The translations under genes and the position numbers were made by a program. The notes under the pieces are model-generated. The model worked only from the letters and a program-made list of their open reading frames with translations. It ran no database searches and had not been told where the DNA came from. A DNA stretch of 64,000 bases from Paractinoplanes rishiriensis (GTDB lineage: Bacteria > Actinomycetota > Actinomycetes > Mycobacteriales > Micromonosporaceae), in contig NZ_BOMV01000018.1 in assembly GCF_016862375.1 (NCBI RefSeq), positions 39,947 through 103,946 on the forward strand, read 5' to 3'. Position 1 is the first letter of the stretch. Each line of letters begins with the position of its first letter. Of the stretch, positions 1 to 12,401 are shown piece after piece.

Positions 1-1434
1 CAGCAGGACGGCGAGCGGGATCTGGACCGCGTCGGCAACCGCGACCGCCGGCGCCGCATTCCCGAAACCGACCCCCGCGACGATCAGAAGCGCGGTCAGC
101 CCGGCCGGTCCGGCGGCCCGGCGCAGCCGCCGCGCCCGGACCACACCCAGCAGCACGCCGGTGAAGGTGCCGATGGCCAGCCCACGGGTCAGGCCCGCGG
201 GCATGACGAGCGCCAGCCGGTACGCCGGCAGCAGGCTCACCGCTGCCCCGGCCGCTAGCACCCGGCTGGGCACCGCGGCCGGCGCCCGCCACCATGCGAT
301 GCTGCGAACCTTGAACTGGCCGAGCCGGTACGCGACGTAGGCGAGACGCGTCCGCATCCGCGGCGGGAGCGTGGCGAGGTAGTCGTCGAGAAGCTTGTTC
401 CTGGCCTCCTGCGGGGTCCGCGTCCGCGCCTGGTCGTGGAGGAGAACCACCTGCTCGCGGGTGCGGTACACGCGCAGCGCGATGTCGAGCAGAAGCGGCG
501 AACGCAGGAGTTCGTGCACCGCGCGGGCGGCGCCCCGCCGGTCCTTCGTCACCACGTCCCAGCCGGCCATCCGCGGTTCGCGGGCCGCCACGAACTGCAG
601 ATAGCCGCGGACGGCCGAGCCCGGAGCGGTACGAAGATGCAGGACGTCCCCGGGGCTGCGGACCAGCGCGCCGAGATCGTTGCGCCGGGCCGGGCGGGAC
701 AGCACGACCAGCGGCCGGTCGAGCGGTATCGCCTCGTTGATCTGGGCCACCGCCCGGTCAAGGTCGGTCTCGCCGAGCCGGTCCAGGCCGTCGAGGATGA
801 ACAGCACGTCGTCGCCGTACACGAGCTGCCGGATGCGGTCGTCGCCGAGCGCTTCCGTCGCCCGGTAGGTGAGCGTCAGTTGCCGGTCCAGCCAGGACCG
901 GAACGATTCGTCCTCGACGTTCCAGCTGTTCAACGACAGCAGCAGCGGCAGCGCCCGCCGATCGGCCCGGCGCAGTCCGAGCGCGAGCATCAGGGCGAGA
1001 GTGGATTTCCCGCTGCCGGACGCGCCCAGCACGACCACGCGCCGGGCGCACCGGCCGAACACGTCGGTGATGGCCCGCTGGTACTGCTCGGCGTCCCAGG
1101 CCGCGGCCCGGCCGGACCGGAGCGGAACGGCCGACCCCGCCGGGCACAGCCGGGGCGGCAGGAAGTAGTGCTGGTAGATGCCGCCGTTGCTGGCGAGCGG
1201 CCCGCACTGGGCGTCGATCTGGTCGCCCAGCCGGTCCCGCACCCCGCTGACGCTCTGCGGCTCGGGTGTGCGGGTGAACAGCCCGAAGAGGGACGTACCC
1301 AGCACGAGCAGCAGGGTCAGCACACCGGACAGTTGATCCGCCGTGTCGAGATCCTCGGCGGTGAGGACGTACGTGACCGCGGCCAGCGCGGCCACCGCGA
1401 GCGCGGTGCTGACTGCTTGCTTCGACCTTCGCAC
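1..1434 (-). CDS. NACHT-type STAND NTPase with membrane segments, 3' end beyond window
   Basis: The reading frame is open from a GTG at 1434 to the left edge, so the C-terminus is missing (478 codons visible). Near the N-terminus are two hydrophobic stretches (around residues 5-20 and 33-50). A P-loop VVVLGASGSGKSTL follows at about 133-146, then a Walker B-like VLFILDGLDRL about 80 residues later. This spacing is typical of NACHT/STAND NTPases. The last visible 120 residues are rich in Ala, Val and Leu and look like several more membrane helices. By family analogy it would be a nucleotide-dependent signalling switch in the membrane; its trigger and output are unknown. It lies 75 bases downstream of another STAND gene on the same strand, so co-transcription is plausible. 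The GTG start is a choice without strong support, since the nearest SD-like GGGAG is rather far upstream. Confidence 0.7.
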   Translation of the reverse strand, partial: MRRSKQAVSTALAVAALAAVTYVLTAEDLDTADQLSGVLTLLLVLGTSLFGLFTRTPEPQSVSGVRDRLGDQIDAQCGPLASNGGIYQHYFLPPRLCPAGSAVPLRSGRAAAWDAEQYQRAITDVFGRCARRVVVLGASGSGKSTLALMLALGLRRADRRALPLLLSLNSWNVEDESFRSWLDRQLTLTYRATEALGDDRIRQLVYGDDVLFILDGLDRLGETDLDRAVAQINEAIPLDRPLVVLSRPARRNDLGALVRSPGDVLHLRTAPGSAVRGYLQFVAAREPRMAGWDVVTKDRRGAARAVHELLRSPLLLDIALRVYRTREQVVLLHDQARTRTPQEARNKLLDDYLATLPPRMRTRLAYVAYRLGQFKVRSIAWWRAPAAVPSRVLAAGAAVSLLPAYRLALVMPAGLTRGLAIGTFTGVLLGVVRARRLRRAAGPAGLTALLIVAGVGFGNAAPAVAVADAVQIPLAVLL

Positions 1435-1509
1435 AGGTGCGAGGTTTCTCCCGAAAGGAGTCCGGGTGCACCACTACCGGACCGAGCCGGACGAAGCCGG
1501 ACAGTGGCC

Positions 1510-3798
1510 TCAGCCGGTCCCGAGTTGCCGCCAATCACGCAGAATCGCCTCGAACTTGCTCGTCTGGCGGTGCCGGTCGCCGTAGAGCTCGAGCAACCGG
1601 GCGTGAATGCCGGCCAGCTCCGCCAGATGGGCGGCCGGGCCGTCCCGCCGGCCGAGCAGGACGACGAGGTTGCCCCGCGAGCCGAGGGTGTACTGGTGGT
1701 CCGCCCCGAGGGCAGCGGCACAGTCGGCGCACACCTCCGACATCACGTCGATGGCGTCCTGCACCCGGCCCGCCTTGCCGAGCCAGACGCCGTAGCCGTT
1801 GCGGGAGATCAGAGTGTGCTCCGCCCGCGGCCCGTGCAGGGCCTGTCGGTCCGCGGCGAGCAGGCGGAACTCCTCGGCAGCGCCGCTCGCATCGCCCGCC
1901 TCGCCACGGAAGAACGCCAGATCGTTGCGGGCCGTGAGGGTCATGTCGTGCTGTGCACCGAGAAGTTCGGTGAGCTCGGCCGTGAGCTCGGTGAGCAACG
2001 GGATGGCGGCCGCCGCGCCGGTGTGTCCGGTCCAGCGGGCCCGGTAGAGGCGGGCGTCGAGGGTGTGCTGGTGGGCATGGCCGAGGACCCGCTCGCAGTC
2101 GTCGATCAGCGAGGCGGTCCGAGTCGCCGCGTCGTCGTAGTACTCGGCGATGCCCAGCCGGTACGTCTCCTCGAGGCGGAGCTCCAGGACGTCGGTGTGG
2201 TCGGCGCCCAGATGACCGGCCGCGGTCTCGCCGGCCCGGGCGAAGTGCCCGATCGCGGCCTCCACGCTTCCCGAGCGGGCCAGGCTCCGGCCGGTTTCGA
2301 ACACCAGCCGGTGTACCCCGCCCGGGTACAGGGTGCCGTCGTCGCCGTCGATCAGGGTCGCGGCGTTGGCGTGCAGGCGAGCCAGGCGCTGGCGGTCGCC
2401 GGCCGCTCCGGGCAGGAGTTCCACGAGCGCGTCGGCGGTGGCGCGGCGCAGCTTTCCGAGCAACCCGGCCGGTGTCTCCTCCCTGGTGACCCGCTGGACC
2501 AGCGCGTGCACCCGGATCCAGCCCTGGTCCGCCGGATCGATGTCGATCAGGCTGACCCGGCGCAGGCAGCGCAGCGCGTCCCGGGCGTCGTCGGCACCGA
2601 TCCCCAGCGCTGCGGTCACCGCCGCCGTGGTGAAGACGTTCTCCGGAATCCCGTTCGGATCCAGCAGCGCCGCGATCCGGAGCACCGGCGTGGCCAGCCC
2701 GGCCGGGCGTAGCCCGTCGGCGTGCCGCAGCGAAAGCGCCCAGGTGGCGGTCAGCGCCGCCGGTTGGTCGTCGGGCAGCGTCTCCGGGGCGGCGTTGCGT
2801 AGCGGCTGACGGCGCAGCCGGGCGAGATAGTCCGAGCAGGACAGCTCCAGGTCGAGCTGGTAGACGACCGCCTGCGCCAGGGCCAGCGGCAGGCCACCGA
2901 GTTCGGCGACCAGTCCGTCGGCGCCCACGCCCAGTTCGGGTCGCCCGGACAGCTTCGCACGCACGTAGTTGAGCGCCTCGGACCTGGCGAACGAGTGGAT
3001 CCGGACCATCGTGCGCCCGTCGGAACTCAGCGCCGCATCGGTGCGCCGGGTGGTCACCACCGTCCGGCCGGTCGGTGTGACGGGCGGCCAGAGCCCGCGC
3101 AGATGGGCGGGGTCGGCGAGGTCGTCAAGCACCACGAGCCAGCGCCGGTCCGTGGTCTCCAGCCAGGTCAGGAAGCTGCCGGCCGCCTGCTCGTCGTCGT
3201 CCTGCGGCTCACCGATCCCCTCCCACGCCAGCCGGTACGCGTTCAGGATGCGGTCCCGGGAGCCCGCCTCCACCCAGATCAGGTCGTCGATCTGCTCGGC
3301 GGCCCACAGCCGGCGGGCCAGACTCGCCGCGATCTGGGTCTTCCCGACTCCACCGAGGCCGGTCAGCACGTGCTGCCGCGGGCCGGGAGAGTCGAACGTC
3401 ACGCTGAGGCCGCGGTCCTGATACCCGCCGGCGGGCTGGGGCACCACACCGATCCGGCGCCGGTCCGCCGGTGCGGCGACGTCCTCGGCGGGGCGCTGGC
3501 CAGGCGCGCCGGAGAGACGGACGTACCGCGCGAGCCAGGCGCTGCGGACCAGCCCCTCCGGGTCGTCGGGCCACCGGCCCGGGTCGGTCCGGGCATAGTT
3601 CTCGCACGCCGTGAGGAAGAGCTCGACCGTCACCCATCGGGGCTTCCGGGGCCCGGTCAGCAGGTCGTGGAGCGTCGAGCGGGCCAGCGAATGGGGATAG
3701 GGCCGGAACCAGCTGTTCGGCGGATTTCCCACGCTCACCCGCAGGCTGCCGAGGTCCTGTTTGAACCGTGCGAGCTCCTCGTCACCGTGAGTGGTCAC
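1510..3798 (-). CDS. NB-ARC/TPR STAND protein with actinobacterial N-terminal HTH-like domain
   Basis: This is a 762-residue protein. Residues 10-80 form the XRE-like N-terminal module common in actinobacterial STAND proteins (a Leu-Arg-Val-Ser-Val-Gly-Asn-Pro start and a Ser-Thr-Leu-His-Asp-Leu helix). An NB-ARC domain follows, with P-loop GLGGVGKTQIA near 144-154, Walker B RWLVVLDDLAD near 206-216 and sensor VVTTRR. The C-terminal ~330 residues are TPR-like helical repeats of the kinesin-light-chain type, with recurring G-A-x-H/D-x-x-T-L. Such proteins are ATP-dependent oligomerising switches; many are regulators and some belong to conflict or anti-phage systems. No effector domain (TIR, caspase, nuclease) is visible. 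It may therefore act through DNA binding or through the downstream NACHT protein. The start is GTG at 3798. Confidence 0.85.
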   Translation of the reverse strand: MTTHGDEELARFKQDLGSLRVSVGNPPNSWFRPYPHSLARSTLHDLLTGPRKPRWVTVELFLTACENYARTDPGRWPDDPEGLVRSAWLARYVRLSGAPGQRPAEDVAAPADRRRIGVVPQPAGGYQDRGLSVTFDSPGPRQHVLTGLGGVGKTQIAASLARRLWAAEQIDDLIWVEAGSRDRILNAYRLAWEGIGEPQDDDEQAAGSFLTWLETTDRRWLVVLDDLADPAHLRGLWPPVTPTGRTVVTTRRTDAALSSDGRTMVRIHSFARSEALNYVRAKLSGRPELGVGADGLVAELGGLPLALAQAVVYQLDLELSCSDYLARLRRQPLRNAAPETLPDDQPAALTATWALSLRHADGLRPAGLATPVLRIAALLDPNGIPENVFTTAAVTAALGIGADDARDALRCLRRVSLIDIDPADQGWIRVHALVQRVTREETPAGLLGKLRRATADALVELLPGAAGDRQRLARLHANAATLIDGDDGTLYPGGVHRLVFETGRSLARSGSVEAAIGHFARAGETAAGHLGADHTDVLELRLEETYRLGIAEYYDDAATRTASLIDDCERVLGHAHQHTLDARLYRARWTGHTGAAAAIPLLTELTAELTELLGAQHDMTLTARNDLAFFRGEAGDASGAAEEFRLLAADRQALHGPRAEHTLISRNGYGVWLGKAGRVQDAIDVMSEVCADCAAALGADHQYTLGSRGNLVVLLGRRDGPAAHLAELAGIHARLLELYGDRHRQTSKFEAILRDWRQLGTG

Positions 3799-3833
3799 CG
3801 TTCCATCGGACCACAGGGAGGCAAGCTACGGCG

Positions 3834-3871
3834 AACGGCGCGGCCCCCAGTGCCTTCGGGGCCGCGCCGTT
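3834..3871 (-). terminator. Strong hairpin downstream of malate synthase
   Basis: Perfect 14-base inverted repeat (AACGGCGCGGCCCC at 3834-3847 and its complement at 3858-3871) with a 10-base loop, 15 bases after the malate synthase stop codon. There is no long T-run, as is usual in high-GC actinomycetes. It would separate the glyoxylate genes from the NB-ARC gene downstream. Confidence 0.75.
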
Positions 3872-3885
3872 CTCCCGATCCGAGA

Positions 3886-6800
<2,915 letters not shown>

Positions 6801-6929
6801 CGAATTTTCCCTTCCGTGCCCTGTCGCGTTCCTTCTCGGTGGAAGAATTCGACTGTCGCCGACGCGACAAGGGGGTCAGAAGGTGTTTGTGAGCAGAAGA
6901 TCTGCAGAATTTCTGTTAACGTCAAACCC
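6801..6929. promoter_or_regulatory. Divergent control region between aceA and ramB-like gene
   Basis: This 129-base spacer must carry both promoters. It has three CAGAA direct repeats (6877, 6894, 6905). One of them pairs with a downstream TTCTG (6911-6915) as an inverted repeat CAGAA-N12-TTCTG. These are candidates for regulator binding. The known Corynebacterium RamB consensus is not clearly present, so the site assignment is inference. Confidence 0.45.
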
Positions 6930-8369
6930 GTGACCGCTTCATCTTCTGTCGACCTCGTTACCCTCGGGCAGCGCCTGCGCCACCTGCGCAAGACCAAGAA
7001 CATGACGTTGGAGCAGCTCAGCGAGGCGGTCGGCCGGGCGCCGTCGCAGCTTTCGATGATCGAGAACGGCAAGCGCGAACCCAAACTGTCGGTGCTCCAG
7101 GCGATCGCGGGCGCGCTCGGCGTACCCCTGCAGGATCTTTTGCGGCCGGAGGCCCCGAGTCGCCGGGCCGGGCTGGAGATCGACCTCACCCACTTCCAGC
7201 AGGATCCGGCTTACGCCGCCCTCGGCCTGCCGGTGGTACGCGGCGGTCGGCGGCTGCCCGCGGACGCGCTGGAGGCCCTCGTCGGCCTGCACCGCGAACT
7301 GGGCCGGGTGCGCACCGAGCAGAGCGCCACCCCCGAGGTGGCCCGCCGGGCGAACGCGCAGCTGCGGGTCAACATGCGCGAGCGCAACAACTACTTCGCC
7401 GAGATCGAGCAGGCCGCCGCCAAGGTGCTGACGTCGGTGCGGTACACCACCGGGCCGCTGTCCCAGCGCGGCATCCTGGACATCGCCGCCAGCCTGGGCT
7501 TCTCCCTGCACTACGTGAACGACCTGCCCGGCTCCACCCGCTCGGTGACCGACCTGCGCAACCGGCGCATCTACCTGCCCCAGGTGGCCAGCGGCAAGGG
7601 CCACGACCCGCGCGCCGTGGTGCTGCAGACGCTCGGCCACTTCGTGCTGGGCCACAGCGACCCGGCCGACTACGGCGACTTCCTGCGCCAGCGGGTCGAG
7701 GCCAACTACTTCGCGGCCGCGCTGCTGATGCCGGAGAAGTTCGCCACCGACTTCCTGCGCCAGGCGAAGGCCGACCGGGCGCTCGCGATCGACGACTTCC
7801 GGGACGCGTTCGGGGTGTCCTACGAGACCGCGGCGCACCGCTTCACCAACCTGGCCACCCAGCACTTCGGCATCCCGGTGCACTTCACCCGGGTGCACGA
7901 GAACGGCATCGTCTACAAGGCCTACGAGAACGACGGCGTCCGCTTCCCCAGCGACGTGACCGGCGCGATCGAGGGCCAGCCGATCTGCCGCCGCTGGGCG
8001 TCCCGCACGATCTTCCAGGCCGACGACCCGTACTCGTCCTTCTACCAGTTCACCGACACCTCAGCCGGCACCTACTGGTGCACGGTCCACATCGAGTCGA
8101 CCCGCTCCGGCGAGTTCTCGGTCACCGTGGGCACGCCGTACGAACACGCCCGCTGGTTCCGCGGCGGCGACACCACCCGCCGGACGGTCTCCCGCTGCCC
8201 CGACCCGAACTGTTGCCGCCGCCCACCCGCCGACCTGGTGCGGCGCTGGTCCGGCGGCGCGTGGCCAAGCGCGCGAGTCCACTCCCACCTGCTGGCAGCA
8301 CTGCCACCGGGCACCTTCCCGGGAGTCGACGCCCAGGACGTCTACGAGTTCCTGGACCGCCGAGCCTGA
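6930..8369 (+). CDS. ramB: RamB-like acetate/short-chain fatty acyl regulator (XRE plus IrrE-like)
   Basis: 479 residues from GTG at 6930. Residues 10-65 are an XRE-type helix-turn-helix (LGQRLRHLRKTKNMTLEQLS). The middle holds an ImmA/IrrE-like domain in which the zinc motif is altered to LGHFVLGHS, as in RamB proteins that act as metabolite sensors and not as peptidases. The C-terminal part has the paired cysteines (CPDPNCC) and the layout of this regulator family. RamB of Corynebacterium controls aceA, aceB and acetate activation genes. The divergent position next to aceA-aceB makes local control of the glyoxylate shunt very likely. A longer in-frame opening upstream lies antisense to aceA and is not coding. 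Confidence 0.9.
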   Translation: MTASSSVDLVTLGQRLRHLRKTKNMTLEQLSEAVGRAPSQLSMIENGKREPKLSVLQAIAGALGVPLQDLLRPEAPSRRAGLEIDLTHFQQDPAYAALGLPVVRGGRRLPADALEALVGLHRELGRVRTEQSATPEVARRANAQLRVNMRERNNYFAEIEQAAAKVLTSVRYTTGPLSQRGILDIAASLGFSLHYVNDLPGSTRSVTDLRNRRIYLPQVASGKGHDPRAVVLQTLGHFVLGHSDPADYGDFLRQRVEANYFAAALLMPEKFATDFLRQAKADRALAIDDFRDAFGVSYETAAHRFTNLATQHFGIPVHFTRVHENGIVYKAYENDGVRFPSDVTGAIEGQPICRRWASRTIFQADDPYSSFYQFTDTSAGTYWCTVHIESTRSGEFSVTVGTPYEHARWFRGGDTTRRTVSRCPDPNCCRRPPADLVRRWSGGAWPSARVHSHLLAALPPGTFPGVDAQDVYEFLDRRA

Positions 8370-8398
8370 CCCGCGAGCCTGATTTGGCCGGGCGCGCT

Positions 8399-8416
8399 GC
8401 GGTCGCGTGCGACCGC
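8399..8416 (+). terminator. Possible terminator after ramB-like gene
   Basis: Inverted repeat GCGGTCGC-GT-GCGACCGC, 30 bases after the regulator stop. The loop is short and no T-run follows. It could end regulator transcription. Confidence 0.4.
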
Positions 8417-8686
8417 CAACCCGGCCGGACCTCGACTGCCCCACCCACGGCGGCCGCCGCAGTGATCACCGCACCACCTTTCGGCACCGAACGTGCGAGC
8501 CGATCCCGACCGCGGCCATCGTCCCGCAGCTCGGACCCGGCGTCCCACCATCCGACCACACCACAGGCCTCAGCGGATATATCGCCCTTATCACGAACCG
8601 CGCGCCGATGTTGTCGACTTGCAGTCCGGCCCGCACTGTCCGGCCCGCACCCCCAGATCAACAAGATCCGGAGTGGCGCGGCTCGG

Positions 8687-8751
8687 GGCAGCGCGGGCGG
8701 GCAGCGCGGGCGAGCAGCGCGGGCGAGCAGCGCGGGCGAGCAGCGCGGGGC
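8687..8751. repeat. 13-base GC-rich tandem repeat, about five units
   Basis: Units of the form (G/A)GCAGCGCGGGCG are repeated head to tail about five times. They lie inside the 460-base gene-free stretch 8370-8831 between the RamB-like gene and the PI-PLC-like gene. Apart from this repeat and the hairpin at 8399 I see no gene or clear promoter in that stretch. Open frames there have no family resemblance. Confidence 0.85.
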
Positions 8752-8831
8752 GGCGCGGGGCAGCGCGCTGCTGGGGCGGCCAGGGCCCGCAACGACCAGC
8801 CGGCCGCGCCGCTCGGTCGAAGGGGCGGGGC

Positions 8832-9809
8832 TCAGTTGACGGCGATTATGCGGTTGATCAGGGTGCCGCCCGGGAAGTCGAGCATCAGGACGCCGGTGCG
8901 GGTTACCGGGGCGTGCACGTCGGGGCCCTCGTTCAGGTAGGTCAGCAGGAACGGGTTGACGCCCTGCACGCCCAGGGCGCCGCCGGCCACCTGCTGGGGC
9001 TGGGCGAAGATGCTCGCGCCGCTGGTGAAGTTCACGTGGATGCGGGTGGGGTCGCCGGCGCTCGTGGCGTCCAGGAAGCGGCGCACCTGGTCGCGCTTGG
9101 TGGCGATGGCTCCGACATTGGGCACGTTGTACTCGTCCTGGACATATGTTGACGAGCCGTCGTTCCAGCCGGCGAACTGGGACAGGCCGTAGTTGGCGAA
9201 GCGGCCGCCTCGGGGGCCGTTCAGCACGGCCAGTACCACCTTGCCGCGGACCTCGGCCAGGGTGGGCACGGCCGCGGCGGTGGCGCGGGTCACCGCGGGC
9301 GTCCAGAACAGGGCGGGACGGCTGGCCACGTACGCGTCAAAAATGTCGGTGAAAGGCGCCTGGCCGGACGCGTCGGTGCACGAACCCAGCTCGCCGGTGC
9401 ATTCCTGCTTGAGTCGCAGCAGGACCGTCTCGCCGGGGTGTGCGGACAGGAACTCGGCCAGCCGGGCCAGCACATCGTCGAAGTTCGCGTTCTGGTAGGT
9501 GGCGCCGTGGTGGATCGTGAAGGTGTTGCCGGTGTTCACCCGGGCCCGTACGTCGATCATGCGGATGCCGGCGGTGAGCTGGGCGGTCAGGGTGGCGCCG
9601 CCGTCGCCGTGGTTCTCCTGGGTCTGGGTCCAGGCGCCGCCGTGGATCGACAGGGTCTCGTGGGTGCCCGGAATGGACAGCGCGGCGAGGCTGGTGGCGC
9701 CGGGCAGGGCGCGCATCCAGTCGGGGTTGCTGGCCGAGGTCAGCGTGCGGTAGGAGGGGTCGGCCGCGAGCAGGGTGGCCGTAAGAGCGGCGGCGACGGC
9801 GAGCTTCAC
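8832..9809 (-). CDS. Secreted phosphatidylinositol-specific phospholipase C-like protein
   Basis: 325 residues starting with a short positively charged, Ala/Leu-rich signal peptide (residues 1 to about 16). The PI-PLC X-domain hallmarks follow: SIPGTHETLS with catalytic His50, MIDVRAR (Asp86/Arg88) and TIHHG with the second catalytic His at 100-101. Bacterial members cleave phosphatidylinositol or its glycan forms to diacylglycerol and a cyclic inositol phosphate outside the cell, without calcium. Length is close to the Bacillus and Streptomyces enzymes. The gene stands alone, with no obvious partner. The substrate cannot be told from sequence. Confidence 0.88.
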   Translation of the reverse strand: MKLAVAAALTATLLAADPSYRTLTSASNPDWMRALPGATSLAALSIPGTHETLSIHGGAWTQTQENHGDGGATLTAQLTAGIRMIDVRARVNTGNTFTIHHGATYQNANFDDVLARLAEFLSAHPGETVLLRLKQECTGELGSCTDASGQAPFTDIFDAYVASRPALFWTPAVTRATAAAVPTLAEVRGKVVLAVLNGPRGGRFANYGLSQFAGWNDGSSTYVQDEYNVPNVGAIATKRDQVRRFLDATSAGDPTRIHVNFTSGASIFAQPQQVAGGALGVQGVNPFLLTYLNEGPDVHAPVTRTGVLMLDFPGGTLINRIIAVN

Positions 9810-9842
9810 ACAGCGAAACTTATCTATCGCTGGCGGCGGATG

Positions 9843-12401
9843 TCACCCGTCCCGGTCGGCTCCGAGTCTTTCGCGCAACGCGGCCAGGGCCTCGCCGACG
9901 TCCGACTCGGCCGGCGGCGGGGCGGCGGCCGGACCGCCCTCCCGGCGCTGGCGTACCTGGCGGGTGTGCGCGTCGAACCGCAGCCGGGCCTGCTCGTACT
10001 CCCGTTCCCAGGCGTCCCGCTGAGCCTCGTAGCCCTCCAGCCACTCGCCGGTCTCCGGGTCGAAGCCCTCGGGGTAGATGTAGTTGCCCTCGGCGTCGTA
10101 CGCGGCCGCCATCCCGTACATGGTCGGGTCGAAGTATTCCTCGTCGTCGGTGATCGCCTCGTCGGCCTGCTTGAGCGACAGCGAGATGCGCCGGCGCCGC
10201 AGGTCGATGTCGAGCACCTTGACGAAGACCGCGGCGCCCGCGCGGGTCACCTGGTCGGGCTGCTCCACGTGGGTTTCGGCCAACTCGGAGATGTGCACGA
10301 GGCCCTCGATGCCGTCGTCCAGCCGGACGAAGACGCCGAACGGCACCAGCTTGGTGACCGTGCCGGGCACGATCTGGCCGATCGCGTTCTCCCGGGCGAA
10401 CTCGTGCCAGGGGTCCTCCTGGGTGGCCCGGTACGACAGCGACACGCGTTCCCGGTCATGGTCGACCTCGGTGACCTCGACCGAGACCTCCTGACCCACC
10501 TGGACCACGTCGGTCGGGTGGTTGACGTGCCGCCAGGACAACTCGGAGACGTGCACCAGGCCGTCGACGCCGCCCAGGTCGACGAACACGCCGAAGTTGA
10601 CGATCGACGAGACCACGCCCTTGCGGATCTGACCCTTCTGCAGCGAGCCCAGCACATCCGCCCGGTTCGCGGTCTTGGCCTGTTCGAGCGCGGCCCGGCG
10701 GGACAGCACCACGTTGCCCCGGCCGCGGTCCATCTCGAGGACCTTGAGTTCGAGCTCGCGGCCCAGGTACGGGCGCAGGTCGCGGACCCGGCGCAACTCG
10801 ACCAGCGACGCCGGCAGGAACGCGCGCAGCCCGATGTCGACGATCAGGCCGCCCTTGACGACCTCGACCACCTTGCCCTGCACCGGCTGGTCGCCGTCGC
10901 GCAGCTTTTCGATGCGGTCCCAGGTGCGTTCCTGGTCGGCCCGCTTCTTGGACAGGAGCAGGCGGCCCTGCGGGTCGGCGGTGGTGAGCACGACGGCCTC
11001 GACGCGGTCGCCGACCGCGAGCGGGGCGGCCTCGCGCGGCAGTTCGCGGGACGGGATCACGCCGTCCGCCGTGTATCCGACGTCGACCAGGACCTCGCCC
11101 TTGTCGACCCGCACCACGGTGCCGGACAGCGTGTCGCCGTCGTTGACCGGGCGGATGATCTCGTCGGAGCCGGTGGCGTCCAGGGCCGCGTCGACCGACC
11201 GCCAGGCCTCGTCGTCGCCGGGCGCGTTCAGCACCTGGCGGCAGGCCCGCAGGCTGCGATAGACCAGCGCGGCCGTGGAGTGTGCCGGGCCGAGCGCCCG
11301 CCCGATCCGGGTGGACGCCTCGGCCAGATGGTCGGCGGCGGTGCCGGCCAGGTCGGCCGAGCGGGCCCGGGCGGCCGCGGCCAGTTCGGCGAGCGCGCCG
11401 TTGGCCAGCGCCACCACGGTGACCGGGTGGACCGGGCCGAGCGTGCGGCCGGCGTCCTCGGCCACCCCGGCGAGCTGCCGGGCCGCCTCGGCGAGGCCGT
11501 CCGCCGCACCGTCCCGGCGGGCCGCCGCCAGCTGGGCGACGCCGGCCTGGGCGGACGCGGCCAGGGTCAGCGGGTGGTCGGGTCCGAGCCGGCGCAGCGC
11601 CCACCGGGCGGTGCGCAGGCTGTCGTCCAGGACGGCGGCGTGGTCGGTGCCGGCCGCCACGCCGCACTCGGTCAGCCGGACCCGGGCCGCCAGCACCCGC
11701 GGATGGTCGATGCCGAGCGCGGTGCCCAGCAGCCGCACCGGCCCGGAGAGCGCCGCCAGCAGCTCGCCCAGCCGCTCGGTGTCGCCGGCCAGCCGGGCCG
11801 CCTGGAACCGGCCGTAGGCGAGGTCGGCCAGGGTGCTGACGGCCGCCGGGTGGCCGGCCGGGAGCGCCTCCTGCACGGCCGTGGCCGCGGCGGCGAGGGC
11901 CTCGGCGGTCTGCGGCACCGCCCAGCGCTCCTCGCGCAGCGCCTCGGCCTGCAGCCGGGTGAAGCAGGATGTGAAGACCAGGCGGGGGTCGGTGAGGCCG
12001 GGCTCGGCCTCCTTGGCGCCGGCCAGGTCGCCCCGGGCCAGCGCGAGCGCCGCGAGATTGACCCGCACCCGCGGGGCCACCTCGTCGTCGGCGTCGGCGA
12101 GGGCCTCCTGGAGCGCGTCGCCGGCCTCGGTCAGGTGGCCGGCGTCGGCGAGCAGCAGGCCGCGCAGGTTGTGCACGCGCGCCCGCTCCGCGCCCTCGGA
12201 CCGGCCCGCCGCCGCCTGCAGCACCCGGATCGCGAGGTCGGGCCGCTGCGCCTCGGCGAGCAGTGCGGCCAGCTCGCAGGACGCCGCCGCGTCCGGCTCC
12301 TCGGCCAGGGCCTGCTCGACCGGCCCGTCCAGATCGGTGCCGCCGAGAGCGGCCCGCACCGCCTCCTCAGCTCCGGATATTGCCTGCGCCAACGCGGTCA
12401 T
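9843..12401 (-). CDS. Ribosomal S1-like protein with N-terminal helical-repeat extension
   Basis: 852 residues from ATG at 12401. Residues 1 to about 410 are Ala/Leu-rich helical repeats resembling TPR_12/kinesin-light-chain units (LGPDHPLTL, LGPVHPVTV, LGIDHPRVL). From about 415 there are four S1 RNA-binding domains, beginning with DTLSGTVVRVDKGEVLVDVG. They include VVEVVKGGLIVDIGLRAFLP and SSIVNFGVFVDLGGVDGLVH, and end with an RpsA-type tail (FDPTMYGMAAAYD, EGFDPETGEWLEGYE). The S1 part tracks actinobacterial RpsA closely from its first domain to its tail, so it is a paralogue of RpsA whose short N-terminus was replaced. Normal RpsA is about 490 residues. RNA binding is very likely; a role in translation is inference. 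Its start overlaps the upstream 12398-12757 gene by ATGA, so the two are coupled. Confidence 0.85.
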   Translation of the reverse strand: MTALAQAISGAEEAVRAALGGTDLDGPVEQALAEEPDAAASCELAALLAEAQRPDLAIRVLQAAAGRSEGAERARVHNLRGLLLADAGHLTEAGDALQEALADADDEVAPRVRVNLAALALARGDLAGAKEAEPGLTDPRLVFTSCFTRLQAEALREERWAVPQTAEALAAAATAVQEALPAGHPAAVSTLADLAYGRFQAARLAGDTERLGELLAALSGPVRLLGTALGIDHPRVLAARVRLTECGVAAGTDHAAVLDDSLRTARWALRRLGPDHPLTLAASAQAGVAQLAAARRDGAADGLAEAARQLAGVAEDAGRTLGPVHPVTVVALANGALAELAAAARARSADLAGTAADHLAEASTRIGRALGPAHSTAALVYRSLRACRQVLNAPGDDEAWRSVDAALDATGSDEIIRPVNDGDTLSGTVVRVDKGEVLVDVGYTADGVIPSRELPREAAPLAVGDRVEAVVLTTADPQGRLLLSKKRADQERTWDRIEKLRDGDQPVQGKVVEVVKGGLIVDIGLRAFLPASLVELRRVRDLRPYLGRELELKVLEMDRGRGNVVLSRRAALEQAKTANRADVLGSLQKGQIRKGVVSSIVNFGVFVDLGGVDGLVHVSELSWRHVNHPTDVVQVGQEVSVEVTEVDHDRERVSLSYRATQEDPWHEFARENAIGQIVPGTVTKLVPFGVFVRLDDGIEGLVHISELAETHVEQPDQVTRAGAAVFVKVLDIDLRRRRISLSLKQADEAITDDEEYFDPTMYGMAAAYDAEGNYIYPEGFDPETGEWLEGYEAQRDAWEREYEQARLRFDAHTRQVRQRREGGPAAAPPPAESDVGEALAALRERLGADRDG

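Noticed and set aside
436..2712. Long plus-strand frame of 758 codons
   Set aside because: It is antisense to the NACHT and NB-ARC genes, which have clear motifs; the product is Arg/Gly/Pro-rich with no family resemblance, as expected from GC-rich antisense frames.
8407..8940. Possible small genes over the 13-base repeat
   Set aside because: Products are driven by repeat composition, overlap the PI-PLC-like gene and have no recognisable domain.
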